Shown: positions 35,129-44,338, numbered from the stretch's first letter. The stretch: DNA of 64,000 bases from Pyrinomonadaceae bacterium (GCA_026129865.1 JAHCHG010000014.1:34222-98221), one strand, 5' to 3'. Notes: generated from the sequence alone by a model not told the origin. Program-made: numbers and translations.

Positions 35129-36640
35129 ATGAAACTCGCAAAAGGATTCTTCTGTCTTTTGATATTTTCTCTTGCCGCTTTTTCACAAAATACGGCGCCA
35201 AACTCTAACGGCAACGTCGAATATAAAGGAAGATTTGACCTTGAAAACCCCCGTGAGCAAATTAAAACCTACAAATTCCTGGACGATGGAAAAAGTCTTC
35301 TTTTGATCGGAGAGCGACATTTTCAGTTTTGGGATGTGGAAAACCGGGAGGTTTTGAAGATCGTACCGCACGAAATAGCGAGCAATCGGAAAAGCGGTTC
35401 ATGGATATTGAGTCCAGACGGCAAGAAACTTGTAGCTTTCAATGTTGTTCCGCTTGAAGATGCAAAAACGTTCGAATTTGTAGTGTCCGTTTGGGACGTC
35501 GAGACCGGCAGGCAGATCGCTGTTTTCGATAAGGAAAAGCATCCGGAAAAAGCCGGTAAATTCAGCAAAGACGGCAGCACATTGATAACAACCGATAACC
35601 CGCTGTTCTTCGTTTCGGATTATCTCTATGAGGACCGGCGAACTAATGTCGGCGAGGGAATTCCCTTGGGCTTATATGTCGGCAATTCGAAAGTTTCATT
35701 CTGGGACGGCGAAACGCTTGAACACCGGTCGGATATTTCATTGACCGATGTCAGTTGGTATTTTCTCACGCCGGACGGCGAACGTCTTTTTACGACGCAG
35801 GGTGAAAAGAAAAATCTTCTTGGAATTCCGTATTCAACGGAAAAAGCAGATTTTATCAGCATTTGGAACACAAGAAATGGACAGTTGGAGAAACAGGTTC
35901 CAATCGGCGACGATCGGTATTTTGTCAGAACAAGAAAAATGCAGGTCAGTCCCGACGGTAAATATCTCGCGCTGATCCAAAAAAGCCGCAAGCGTGATTC
36001 TGACGACCGTTTGCTGATTTGGCAGATGGACGAATTCGGCGACAAGCCGAAATTTTCCATTAAGGCGAATCCGAAAATATCCGACTCGGATCTGATATAC
36101 AGTCCCGACGGCAAGTTTGTCGCGATGGAAGCCGGCGGAAAAGTTCAAATCTACGAACTCGAAACCGGAAAATTGGCTTCCCAGCTGCGAAAAGCGGAAA
36201 TGCCCGACCTTTGGCTGGCAAACAACTCGGTCGCGATAGATATTGACGAAAAGAAAATCAAAGCCTTCGATATGGTTTCCGACCGCGCTATTTACCAGCG
36301 AAGAGTGGTTTACGAGGATTACAGTACGACCGACTACACGGGCTCGCCGGACGCTGAGGGAAATTATCCGACGGCTACAGAGATAATAAATTTCACCAGG
36401 TTTTCGGCTCGAAAAGACGGCGACGCGTTTCTGATGTTCCACAATTCTTCGCTTGAAGTAGTTGATCCGACCAGCGGACGCTCGATCGTTAATCTGATCA
36501 CGCCTAAGTATGATCTTAAAAAGAAAAAATTCAGCAGTGAAAAACTGATCTATAAGGCGGGATGGGCAGTTGACGGAAAATACATTTTTGCTTTCAATTC
36601 CGATAGAACGGCAATTGAAATTTGGCAGTATTTGAAATAA
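35129..36640 (+). CDS. Secreted beta-propeller (WD40-like) protein
   Basis: A 503-residue protein with a Sec signal peptide (KLAKGFFCLLIFSLAAFSQ). The mature part repeats a pattern of about 40-60 residues such as SPDGKKLVAFN, TPDGERLFTTQ, SPDGKYLALIQ, SPDGKFVAMEA, each preceded or followed by a W-D or W-x-strand (FWDVENREVLKI, VWDVETGRQIAVF, IWNTRNGQLEKQ), that is, a WD40/PD40 propeller. Ligand unknown. A GGAGG lies about ten bases before the ATG. Confidence 0.85.
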   Translation: MKLAKGFFCLLIFSLAAFSQNTAPNSNGNVEYKGRFDLENPREQIKTYKFLDDGKSLLLIGERHFQFWDVENREVLKIVPHEIASNRKSGSWILSPDGKKLVAFNVVPLEDAKTFEFVVSVWDVETGRQIAVFDKEKHPEKAGKFSKDGSTLITTDNPLFFVSDYLYEDRRTNVGEGIPLGLYVGNSKVSFWDGETLEHRSDISLTDVSWYFLTPDGERLFTTQGEKKNLLGIPYSTEKADFISIWNTRNGQLEKQVPIGDDRYFVRTRKMQVSPDGKYLALIQKSRKRDSDDRLLIWQMDEFGDKPKFSIKANPKISDSDLIYSPDGKFVAMEAGGKVQIYELETGKLASQLRKAEMPDLWLANNSVAIDIDEKKIKAFDMVSDRAIYQRRVVYEDYSTTDYTGSPDAEGNYPTATEIINFTRFSARKDGDAFLMFHNSSLEVVDPTSGRSIVNLITPKYDLKKKKFSSEKLIYKAGWAVDGKYIFAFNSDRTAIEIWQYLK

Positions 36641-36688
36641 CAAACCTTCTATTCCAGAAAACTTATAAAATTGAAACTTAACGATAAA

Positions 36689-36725
36689 AAGACCGGAATC
36701 ATTAGACAACTCCGGTCCTTTTTCG
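36689..36725 (+). terminator. Intrinsic terminator after the beta-propeller gene
   Basis: GACCGGA pairs with TCCGGTC around a 13-base loop and is followed by CTTTTT. An A-run to the left of the stem could make it work from the other side too. It lies between the plus-strand propeller gene and the convergent haloperoxidase gene. Confidence 0.8.
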
Positions 36726-36747
36726 ACGGTTCTGCAGCGGAATTTGA

Positions 36748-38445
36748 TTAGATAGTGACCGTCCTTCCGTCAAATTTCGTCAGCGTAAAGCCGCTGAATT
36801 GTTCATTGAAACAATCTTTTTGATCACTCATAATGCCGATCGCAAGTTCTTCTCCCAGTTTCATCGACTCAGTTCCGTCGGAACGCCAATGAACTCCGGC
36901 AATGTTTCTTCCCAGCGCGATATTAGACGCGATCTTGTTTAATTCTCCACCGACCGTTAATGTATCGCTCCCCGAATAAGGAAGCAGAACCTGTCCCGTC
37001 GGATCGGGTTCAACCGGATTCTGTATGACAAAAGATTCGTCAAAAAATGCCTTCAAGACCGTGACGCATGCACCGGCAACCGTGGCGTGTCCGGCTCCGT
37101 ATGAAGGATGAAGCGGAGAACCTTCGGGAAATGCGAGCGGCAAAAACGCGTTCCCCGGCGGCAGATGACCACCTAAACGCGCCTGTGAATTAACGGAATT
37201 TAGGATCTCTGGATGAACCGGATAACTTGCGCCGTGAAACGCTGTCCTGTCGACTCGTTCGGCATAAACTTCCGGTCGAAGTCGGCGATGGACGACCCAT
37301 TTCTGATTCCAGACAGCTTTCAGAGCACGTGTCGATACTTCGCACAAAAGCGCCGCAACATGCGGACCGCCGAATGTGCCGAACCCTTCTTGAGTCGCAG
37401 AATTTAAATAAGGATTTGCCTGATCGAAGGGTGCGCCGATGCCCGAAAGTATCAGAAACGCCTGAAAATAAGCCTGAAACAGTACATCAACATGGACAAA
37501 CTGACAGATGTCTCGTCCGCTGCGAACAAATCGAAGCGTCGGGTCGAGAATGTCGCCGGTCTGCGGAGATATTCCGTTCTGCAGCGAAAGCCAGGCGGTA
37601 AAATCGGTACCGTAATTTGCGCCTCCGTCCGAGATCGGACGCGCCGTCTTCATCTGCTGATTGATATCGTTCGCGCCGAATTTGCACGAATGATAAAAGA
37701 ACTGAGACATGTACGGTCCTTTCGCATCGCCGCTGGTTAAACCCCGGAATAAAAGTTCCGGCGAAACAGCTCCTTTTGCATTCTTCGGTCCCTTAAAATC
37801 ATCGCCGTAAAGCGATAGATCCGCTGCCGCCGCAGCCGCGATCGGATTATTTGCGTATTGGGAGAAAGGAACATCGCGCAGCAGCGCCATCCAATAATTT
37901 TCAGAGATCTCGGCGGCGATTTCGCGGCTGGCAAATGCCGGGGCGGGACGCATCCATAAACTAAAACTGTCACGCCCTTCAATGTCCATTGCCAACCCCG
38001 ATTGCGGATTGACCAACTTCCGGTCGCCGCCCATCGGGATCGCTTCGAACGCCGCGGAATTTTGCGATTCGATCGCAGAAATCATCGCAGAGTAAGCACT
38101 TAGATCAACCTCACCGTTCGCTTGATGCGGCAAACCTTTTGAAAAGCTCGCGATCTTGTTCGAATAACGCCGATCGTCATCGTTTCCACTGCGAACTGTG
38201 CGGATGCTCGTTTGTTCATAATTTATAAGCGCCGCGGTTCTTCTAAACTCAAGACATTTTCTAGCGCGCGGTAAACCCGGTTGAGGCTGACCGATCTGCG
38301 CTCTGGCTTTCGCCGTATTATCGATGGCAGGCAATCCGCCGATAGCGGCTGCAGCGATGGCGGCTTTTCCAAAATTTCCAAAGAATTTCCGGCGGTCAAG
38401 CTGATCGCTTTCCAGTTTTTCTGCAGAAGGTTTTTCAATATTCAT
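36748..38445 (-). CDS. Tat-exported vanadium-dependent haloperoxidase / PAP2-like protein
   Basis: A 565-residue protein with a twin-arginine signal (DRRKFFGNFGKAAIAAAAIGG, R18-R19) that should export it folded with cofactor. The C-terminal half has the vanadate/phosphate-binding pattern: KWVVHRRLRPE, then HPSYGAGHATVAG with the key histidine H453, then LGRNIAGVHW with R513 and H519, six residues apart as in vanadium chloroperoxidase. A distinctive acidic loop and a C-terminal tail (DQKDCFNEQFSGF) follow. The reaction is probably halide or other oxidation with peroxide, but phosphatase activity cannot be excluded since the folds are shared. Confidence 0.88.
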   Translation of the reverse strand: MNIEKPSAEKLESDQLDRRKFFGNFGKAAIAAAAIGGLPAIDNTAKARAQIGQPQPGLPRARKCLEFRRTAALINYEQTSIRTVRSGNDDDRRYSNKIASFSKGLPHQANGEVDLSAYSAMISAIESQNSAAFEAIPMGGDRKLVNPQSGLAMDIEGRDSFSLWMRPAPAFASREIAAEISENYWMALLRDVPFSQYANNPIAAAAAADLSLYGDDFKGPKNAKGAVSPELLFRGLTSGDAKGPYMSQFFYHSCKFGANDINQQMKTARPISDGGANYGTDFTAWLSLQNGISPQTGDILDPTLRFVRSGRDICQFVHVDVLFQAYFQAFLILSGIGAPFDQANPYLNSATQEGFGTFGGPHVAALLCEVSTRALKAVWNQKWVVHRRLRPEVYAERVDRTAFHGASYPVHPEILNSVNSQARLGGHLPPGNAFLPLAFPEGSPLHPSYGAGHATVAGACVTVLKAFFDESFVIQNPVEPDPTGQVLLPYSGSDTLTVGGELNKIASNIALGRNIAGVHWRSDGTESMKLGEELAIGIMSDQKDCFNEQFSGFTLTKFDGRTVTI

Positions 38446-38696
38446 AAAACTTAATCGGTATGTAGATGAACGCGGATCTTCCGGAACAAACTAGCTTCCG
38501 GAATCGTCGAACGTCCGTTAGTCCGAACGCAAACGCAGGAAACGAACCAATTTCAAGCGCTTTCCGTTTTGTCAAAGGCTTTGGTCGGGAACGCGCAAAT
38601 TATGTCAGATTTTTGTGATTTTGTGCAAGAACTTTGGTGAGGTTTTGTTCTTTCATTCGGTAATGGAGATTTCAGGTAATCGGGAACAGGAGCTTT

Positions 38697-39185
38697 ATGA
38701 AAATGTTTACAAGTCCTTTGGAAGATATAAATATCGCAAGCCCGTGTACGTCGAGCTGGGAAAATATGATCGGGAACGATAAAAAGAGATATTGCGGAGA
38801 ATGCCGGTTGAATGTCTACAACTTGTCCGGTTTGACCCGCGACCAAGCTGAAGATTTGATAATGTCCTCGGAAGGACGATTATGTGTTCGATTTTTTCGC
38901 AGGACGGATGGATCCGTTATCACGGAGGATTGCCCGGTCGGATGGCAGCGGCTTAAGCGCAGAATGTCGCGTTTCTGGACCGCCACCGCATCGTTGATTT
39001 TTGCATTTTTAGGTGGAACTTCGATCGCATCTTACTTTAACGAAGGCAAATCGATGCCGATTTCCCGAATTTCAATTATTGAACGGCAAGAAATTGTTGG
39101 TGCAATGGAGGCACTGCCGGAAAAACTGGAACCGGAGATGGGAAAGGTCGTTTTGCGCGACCAAAAACTGCGGCGAAATAATTAA
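38697..39185 (+). CDS. Cys-rich single-pass membrane protein of unknown function
   Basis: A 162-residue protein. The first 85 residues carry five cysteines, with CGEC, SPCTSSW, RLCVRFF and EDCPVGW, and the pattern CTSSWENMIGNDKKRYCGEC. I recognise this as a small conserved domain found in Acidobacteriota and Bacteroidota, often at the N-terminus of larger exported proteins, where it is described only as uncharacterised. It could bind zinc or an iron-sulfur centre. A membrane helix (about residues 98-117) precedes a 45-residue charged tail. AGGAG lies a few bases before the first ATG. Confidence 0.75.
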   Translation: MKMFTSPLEDINIASPCTSSWENMIGNDKKRYCGECRLNVYNLSGLTRDQAEDLIMSSEGRLCVRFFRRTDGSVITEDCPVGWQRLKRRMSRFWTATASLIFAFLGGTSIASYFNEGKSMPISRISIIERQEIVGAMEALPEKLEPEMGKVVLRDQKLRRNN

Positions 39186-39202
39186 AAGACGTGATTTTAA
39201 AG

Positions 39203-39232
39203 AGTGCCGGCGATCGCGGTATCGGCGGCACT
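39203..39232. terminator. Hairpin between convergent genes, probable weak terminator
   Basis: AGTGCC pairs with GGCACT and an inner CGAT pairs with ATCG. It lies between the Cys-rich protein gene and the VWA gene, which converge. There is only a short T-run, so its activity as an intrinsic terminator is uncertain. Confidence 0.5.
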
Positions 39233-39242
39233 AAATGTTTGA

Positions 39243-40352
39243 CTAGTTTTTTACAAAATAACCCTGCCGCGCCCTAACGCGTCGACCCTGAGCGGAATTG
39301 AGCTCGACATCAAGATTTACATACGCACTCTCCGGATATTCTGCGTCCGAATAATACTGAAGCAGATACTGTGCACGAAGTTCGTTCGCCAGTTGGCGGA
39401 AAATGTCTTCCAAGGTTTCCGAATTTCGCTTCGTATTTGATTCTCGCTGGTAAGTATCGGCAACATCGATCGGCAGAAATTTCGGAAGAAATGCGGTTCC
39501 GCCGGTTTCATTGGCAAATTTCTCCATATTTTCCTGCCCGAAAACGCTCATTTTGTTCAATTTATAAGAACTTCCCGCCGGATTGATCGAGTAAAACACC
39601 GTGTCCGCGTTTTGAAGCGACCGCAAAACTTTCTTTTGTTCGGCGACCTTGGCGTCGTCGCGAGCCTTAACACGAATGTTTCGAAGCGCGTCGCGGCTCA
39701 TTTTGTTATCTACGATCTTTCTTTCAGCATTCCAAATTGCGTTGACGACACCGCTGCTATTTGTATCTTCACCATCGGAAATGATGACGACCACGCGTCG
39801 CCGACCTGACGGCGTGTTTTTGTTTAAATAATCTGCCGCGGCTTTTACCGAGTCGTAAAATGCCGTTTGCTCCTTCGAAGCACGGATCGACCGGATCGAA
39901 ACTGCAGATTTTAGCGCAGTATCGCGCGCTTGCAAGATGGTCGGCTCGTTCCCGACAGTGATGATCGTGGCTCGATCTTCCGGACGCATCACATTTTTCA
40001 AAAATTTAATAGCTGTTTCCTGCTGAAACTCGAACATCGGATTGGTCGTTGCGGAAATATCAAATAAGATCGCTATCTCAAGCGGTACATTTTCCGCGTC
40101 GCCGATCTCCGAGATCTGCTGAACGCGTTTATTTTCCGAAACCTTGAAGTCTGACGCCCGAAGACCTGTAACCGGCTGCCCCGCAGCATCGAGAACAGAG
40201 ACCGGAACAACCACAAGGCGCGATTCGATCTTTAAAATTTCCGTGTCATTAACGATCAGCGGCGGCGGCGTTTCTTCCGGAACCTGTCCAAATCCAATAA
40301 AGGCGGCTAATAATACTACGATAACTATTTGTATGGGATCTTTTATTTTCAC
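39243..40352 (-). CDS. VWA domain protein of the acidobacterial VWFA-related type
   Basis: A 369-residue exported protein (signal/anchor KDPIQIVIVVLLAAFIGFGQ). The N-terminal part (VVVPVSVLDAAGQPVTGLRASDFKVSENKRVQQI) is the characteristic strand region before the VWA domain in acidobacterial members. The VWA domain has a metal-binding DxSxT motif at D98-S100-T102 and a later SDGEDT. Function is not known; these proteins are abundant in Acidobacteriota. It follows an OmpA-like gene on the same strand with a probable terminator between them. Confidence 0.92.
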   Translation of the reverse strand: MKIKDPIQIVIVVLLAAFIGFGQVPEETPPPLIVNDTEILKIESRLVVVPVSVLDAAGQPVTGLRASDFKVSENKRVQQISEIGDAENVPLEIAILFDISATTNPMFEFQQETAIKFLKNVMRPEDRATIITVGNEPTILQARDTALKSAVSIRSIRASKEQTAFYDSVKAAADYLNKNTPSGRRRVVVIISDGEDTNSSGVVNAIWNAERKIVDNKMSRDALRNIRVKARDDAKVAEQKKVLRSLQNADTVFYSINPAGSSYKLNKMSVFGQENMEKFANETGGTAFLPKFLPIDVADTYQRESNTKRNSETLEDIFRQLANELRAQYLLQYYSDAEYPESAYVNLDVELNSAQGRRVRARQGYFVKN

Positions 40353-40413
40353 GTTGCTACCTCGCGCAGGGCATTCCGAAAAGGGGAAGTGATTTTATGG
40401 TGCGGGAAAGAGA

Positions 40414-40456
40414 AAAGGGCAGATCTGAAAGGTATGCGTCCTTCCCGATCTACCCT
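40414..40456 (-). terminator. Intrinsic terminator after the OmpA-like gene
   Basis: On the minus strand AAGGG-AGATC pairs with GATCT-CCCTT and is followed by TTTCTC, directly after the OmpA stop codon. It separates the OmpA-like and VWA genes. Confidence 0.75.
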
Positions 40457-40471
40457 TGATTTAAGTTTCGA

Positions 40472-41437
40472 CTACTGATCATCCGTTGTCGGATTTGATC
40501 GAACTTCAACATTCTGGTTCAAACCGCGGCTGACGAGTAATTTGATCTCGACGCGACGATTTTCCTGTCGACCTTCGAGCGTCGAATTGTCAGCGATCGC
40601 CTGAAGTTCACCAAATCCATATGAAGTTCCAATTCTTCGAAGCGGAACATTGTGCGTTTGCACGAGATAATCGATTACTGCCTGAGCGCGTTTTTCACTC
40701 AGGATCTTGTTGGCGCGTTCGTTTCCGTCGGACGATGCGAATCCGGTTACCTCGATGGTATATCCCCGAAGCGCCATCGCAGCCTGAGCTACCTGGTCCA
40801 ATTCAGCTTTTGCTTCTTCCGAAAGTTTTGCGCTGGCAACCTTAAAGTTTACGGTTGCTGTAGATTGAACAACATAATCATCTAACGACGAAATTCTCTG
40901 ATTTGTGGCGTTAACTCCCGCAATTGCTGCGTCTGCAGAATCTTGAGCAGCTTTCGCACCGCCGCGCGCGGCATTCGAGACAGCCATAAGTTCGTCGATC
41001 TGTCCCGATAATCTTTCAGCGTTTTGCTCAGTTGCGGTCAAACGTGTTTCAACCGGTTCGACCCGCGATTCTATTGATTGAGCAACTTCAAGATCACTCT
41101 TATCAAATCGGATCTTAGTCGCAACCAAAGTACCCGTGCTGTCTCCGCGCCCATCGGCTTGCAAAACCAAGCCGCGAACGATCGAACTCGCCGGAAAGCG
41201 GTCTCCGCTGCCCCAAAAACTGTTGTTCTTAATGCTGGCATTTGGCGCAACCACTACGCGAGTATCAACACCAACCGAGTCTCGAACCACGAAACCGCTG
41301 CTGTCGCTTGCAACCACGACTCCTTTGATCTCGTATTTTTGACCGTTAACCAAATTTCGCACCTGACGATCCTGTGCAAATAAACTCATGGCTCCCAACA
41401 AAATTGTTAAAAGCATTACCGGTAATTTCTTAAACAT
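40472..41437 (-). CDS. OmpA-family outer-membrane/periplasmic protein
   Basis: A 321-residue protein with a Sec signal peptide (FKKLPVMLLTILLGAMSLFAQ). The N-terminal half is a beta-rich domain (YEIKGVVVASDSSGFVVRDSVGVDTRVVVAPNA), followed by a helical, coiled-coil-like linker (EQNAERLSGQIDELMAVSNAARG). The C-terminal part is an OmpA domain that binds peptidoglycan: VNFKVASAKLSEEAKAELDQVAQ, YTIEVTGFASSDGNERANKILSEKRAQAVIDYLV, and RRIGTSYGFGE, with RRVEIKLL at the end. AAGGAG lies seven bases before the ATG. Confidence 0.93.
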   Translation of the reverse strand: MFKKLPVMLLTILLGAMSLFAQDRQVRNLVNGQKYEIKGVVVASDSSGFVVRDSVGVDTRVVVAPNASIKNNSFWGSGDRFPASSIVRGLVLQADGRGDSTGTLVATKIRFDKSDLEVAQSIESRVEPVETRLTATEQNAERLSGQIDELMAVSNAARGGAKAAQDSADAAIAGVNATNQRISSLDDYVVQSTATVNFKVASAKLSEEAKAELDQVAQAAMALRGYTIEVTGFASSDGNERANKILSEKRAQAVIDYLVQTHNVPLRRIGTSYGFGELQAIADNSTLEGRQENRRVEIKLLVSRGLNQNVEVRSNPTTDDQ

Positions 41438-41859
41438 ATAACGACTCCTTCGAATTTTTCTGATTCTGGGAAAGCTAAACAGCCTTTAAGACGCGGCGAA
41501 CCGAGTTCGCGTTGTCGCTATTCTCGGAAAATTCCCATCAATAAATTTTGTTATTCCACGCCATGTTTCGTGCGATTTTCTAAATGAATACGCGACGGTC
41601 ACAGCGTCTTGTTCTAACAGACCTTCCTTCTCAAATGTCGTGCCAAACGGAATTTTTTACATAAGGAATGTAAATTGATGAAAGAAGCTAACTTAGCGAA
41701 TTCGGATGATTCTCCATATTAAACCGCAGTGCGCCCTAAATCGGTACAGTGGTTAGAATGGACAGCGGAAACGTTCGAAAACAAGTCAGCCTGAAAAAAC
41801 CAACGGGAGAGCAATTTGGACGAGACCAAAATCTTCAAAACGCCAAATTTAACGACATG
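41438..41859. other. 422-base gap between the OmpA-like and E2 genes
   Basis: It holds the leader of the OmpA-like gene, with a hairpin (about 41491-41518; arms near GCGAAC and GTTCGC) and an AAGGAG site. A 35-codon plus-strand open frame at 41758-41865 overlaps the end of the E2 gene by six bases, but has no ribosome-binding site and no recognised product. I see no other gene, tRNA or repeat. Confidence 0.5.
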
Positions 41860-43584
41860 TTATAAGGAAAATGCCGTATTTTCAAGATAATTCTTCATAA
41901 ATGCAAGAAATTTTTCAGCATCGGCACCATCGACGATACGGTGATCATACGTCAACGCGAAATATGCCATCGTCCGAATCGCGATAACGTCGTCTCCGTC
42001 GTCGGTAGTAATTACTTTCGGACGCTTCTCGATCGTGCCGACGCAAAGAATAGCAACCTGCGGCTGATTAATGATCGGAGTTCCGAACAGTCCGCCGAAA
42101 ACGCCCGGGTTCGTGATAGTAAAGGTTCCGCCGTTTACCTCGTCGGGCATTAGCTTTTTAGTTCGCGCTCGGTCTGCGAGGTCGTTCGCCTTTTGTGCCA
42201 ATCCGGCGAGCGAAAGCGAGTCGGCATTCTTAATCACCGGCACGATCAATCCCCAATCGAGCGCGACCGCCATACCGAGATTAATATCGCCTTTGTAAAT
42301 GACGTTGTCGCCCGACACTTGTGAATTTACAACCGGATATTCCCTCAGCGCCGCGTTAACCGCCTGGAAAATGAACGGCATGTATGTAAGCTTCGTGCCA
42401 AATCGTTCTTGAAAATCATTCTTGTTCCTATTTCTGAATTTCGCGACATTGGTCATGTCTATTTCGTAAACGCTCGTCACATGCGCCGATGTTTGTTTCG
42501 AGAACGTCATATGTTCCGCGATCTTTTTGCGCATTACGGACATCGGTTCGGTTCGGTCGCCGGGAGCAGCCGACACCCGAGCCGGCGGCGCGGAAGACGG
42601 TGTCGATTTCACCGCCGGAGCAGAACGCGGCGTTCCTTTTTGAAGAAGATCTTCCGGACGCAGCGCAGCGCCGGTCTCGATGAAACCCAGGATGTCGCTT
42701 TTAGTGACGCGACCACTCATTCCGCTTCCGGAAATTCTTGAGATATCAATTCCATGTTCTTTCGCGATATTCCTTACTAGCGGGCTGCTCTTTGTTCTCC
42801 GAAGTTCTTCAAGCGAAGCGTCTGCCGAGCTTTTCGCTTGCGGCATTGCCGTCGGTTGTGAAGCTGAAGGCGGTGCAACATCTGATCCGGTTGCCTTCGC
42901 CGCTGCCTGGACGGCGTTTGCCTGCGCGACCGGCGAAGTCTGCGATTGAGCCGCTTTAACCGAAGCGCCTTCCGCACCGACTACGCCGACGACCGAACCG
43001 ACTTCGACCGTCTCGCCTTCATTTGTTCTTATTTCCAAAAGCGTTCCTGCGACCGGTGAAGGAACTTCCGCATCAACCTTGTCAGTCGATATTTCCAAAA
43101 GCGGTTCGTCCTTTTCGATCTTATCGCCAACCGACTTTAACCATTTTGATACCGTTCCCTCGGTTATAGATTCGCCCATCTGCGGCATCACGACGTCCGT
43201 TCCTTCTGAGGATACCGCCGGTGCGGACGATTCTGCTTGCACGTTGTCAGCCGGCGATTCTTCTTGAATTTGAGGTGCTTCGATTTTTGGCGCAGGTTCG
43301 TCGCCAGTCGGCTGGTTTCCGTTATCGCTCGCCGCGGGCTGTTCGCCGGCTGAGCCTAGTACGCCCACAACGCTGTTTACTTCTACTGTTTCACCCTCAG
43401 CGGCACGAATCTCCAAAAGCACACCGGCGGACGGCGACGGAACCTCGGCATCGACTTTATCGGTCGAAATTTCCAGTAAAGGCTCGTCTTTTTCAACCGT
43501 TTCGCCGACCGCCTTTAGCCATTTTGATATTGTTCCTTCTGCAATCGATTCGCCCATTTGGGGCATTACCACTTCAACGCTCAT
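41860..43584 (-). CDS. 2-oxo acid dehydrogenase E2 (dihydrolipoyllysine acyltransferase) with two lipoyl domains
   Basis: A 574-residue protein from the ATG at 43584, which has a GGAG seven bases upstream; an upstream in-frame start at 43599 has no such site. Two lipoyl domains (residues 1-78 and 129-205) each carry the lysine in STDKVDAEVPSP (K43 and K169). Residues 266-302 form the E1/E3-binding segment (SSPLVRNIAKEHGID). The acyltransferase domain from about 345 ends with the catalytic DHRIVDGAD, H548. It feeds succinyl or branched-chain acyl groups to CoA; which one cannot be read from sequence. No E1 or E3 gene is nearby. Confidence 0.93.
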   Translation of the reverse strand: MSVEVVMPQMGESIAEGTISKWLKAVGETVEKDEPLLEISTDKVDAEVPSPSAGVLLEIRAAEGETVEVNSVVGVLGSAGEQPAASDNGNQPTGDEPAPKIEAPQIQEESPADNVQAESSAPAVSSEGTDVVMPQMGESITEGTVSKWLKSVGDKIEKDEPLLEISTDKVDAEVPSPVAGTLLEIRTNEGETVEVGSVVGVVGAEGASVKAAQSQTSPVAQANAVQAAAKATGSDVAPPSASQPTAMPQAKSSADASLEELRRTKSSPLVRNIAKEHGIDISRISGSGMSGRVTKSDILGFIETGAALRPEDLLQKGTPRSAPAVKSTPSSAPPARVSAAPGDRTEPMSVMRKKIAEHMTFSKQTSAHVTSVYEIDMTNVAKFRNRNKNDFQERFGTKLTYMPFIFQAVNAALREYPVVNSQVSGDNVIYKGDINLGMAVALDWGLIVPVIKNADSLSLAGLAQKANDLADRARTKKLMPDEVNGGTFTITNPGVFGGLFGTPIINQPQVAILCVGTIEKRPKVITTDDGDDVIAIRTMAYFALTYDHRIVDGADAEKFLAFMKNYLENTAFSL

Positions 43585-43776
43585 ATGATCTCCAAACAAA
43601 AAACCGTTATTAAATAATCGAAATTAAGATGTTATAGAATACAAGAAAATGAAATGTAAGAAAACAGCGGAAGCGAGGATACTTTAAATTACAGAATCGT
43701 CGAAGCAGAATTGGCATGATGAAACCGTGCCGACCCGCAATTCAAAATCCTTGGAATAAAATCGAACAACCGCGAA

Positions 43777-44223
43777 CTAAAGAAGAAAGGTTTCGAGTTC
43801 CGCGGACGGTTCGTCGGTCATATTCGCGTCAAGTAATGTGTCGGGTTTGGGCGCTCGTTCAATGACGACAGGCGCGTTCGGCGAACAGCATACAGCGATC
43901 AAATCTTCGTATTCAGCCTGCATATTGTCGTCTTTCCCGATCGCGTTGAGAGTTGCAGTGAAGATTTCCGCCAGCGTCTCATCTTCCGGAATTTCTATCT
44001 TGTAATGCATCCATTTACCGTCGCGGCGAGCAGAAACGAGACCGGCATTCCTTAAATATGCCAGATGCCTCGAAATTTTCGGCTGACTTTCGCCTAAGAC
44101 TTCTGTAAAGAAACATACACAGATCTCACTTTCGCGCATAAGATTCAGCAACCTTAAACGCGTCTTATCGGCAAGCGCGAGAAACATCGTTTCCAGATCC
44201 TTTAAATGCGACTCATAGCTCAT
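43777..44223 (-). CDS. arsR: ArsR-family arsenic-responsive repressor
   Basis: A 148-residue winged-helix protein. The helix-turn-helix region is FFTEVLGESQPKISRHLAYLRNAGLV, and the metal site ICVCFF (C35, C37) sits at the start of the recognition unit, as in ArsR proteins that sense As(III) through paired cysteines. A second pair, C112-C113, near the C-terminus may also take part in sensing. It is divergent from arsI, and the operator lies in the 115-base gap between them. Confidence 0.93.
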   Translation of the reverse strand: MSYESHLKDLETMFLALADKTRLRLLNLMRESEICVCFFTEVLGESQPKISRHLAYLRNAGLVSARRDGKWMHYKIEIPEDETLAEIFTATLNAIGKDDNMQAEYEDLIAVCCSPNAPVVIERAPKPDTLLDANMTDEPSAELETFLL

Positions 44224-44256
44224 AAAAAAAAAATATCACAAAATTTAAATTTTGTC

Positions 44257-44285
44257 TTGACATGATTTAATCAACGGAATATATT
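44257..44285 (+). promoter_or_regulatory. Sigma-70-type promoter of the ars operon
   Basis: TTGACA at 44257 and TATATT at 44280 with exactly 17 bases between match the ideal housekeeping promoter. It faces arsI, and AGGAGAG precedes the arsI ATG. A similar element for arsR on the minus strand was not obvious. Confidence 0.8.
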
Positions 44286-44289
44286 CACC

Positions 44290-44315
44290 TTAACATATAT
44301 GTTTTAACGTATATG
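44290..44315. promoter_or_regulatory. Duplicated ArsR operator
   Basis: Two direct copies of TTAACrTATATG start at 44290 and 44304, 14 bases apart. The first is part of a perfect palindrome AACATATATGTT (44292-44303). It sits just downstream of the -10 box, so a bound repressor would block transcription start. The identification as ArsR-binding is from position between the divergent genes and from the shape; the exact consensus was not checked. Confidence 0.65.
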
Positions 44316-44338
44316 AAATTAGTAGGAGAGTACAAATT

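Noticed and set aside
41491..41518. Hairpin in the OmpA leader considered as a riboswitch or tRNA remnant
   Set aside because: A single short stem only; no conserved aptamer or tRNA pattern such as a T-loop was visible.
41758..41865. 35-codon frame overlapping the end of the E2 gene
   Set aside because: No ribosome-binding site, an in-frame stop six codons upstream and no recognised product; not enough to call a gene.
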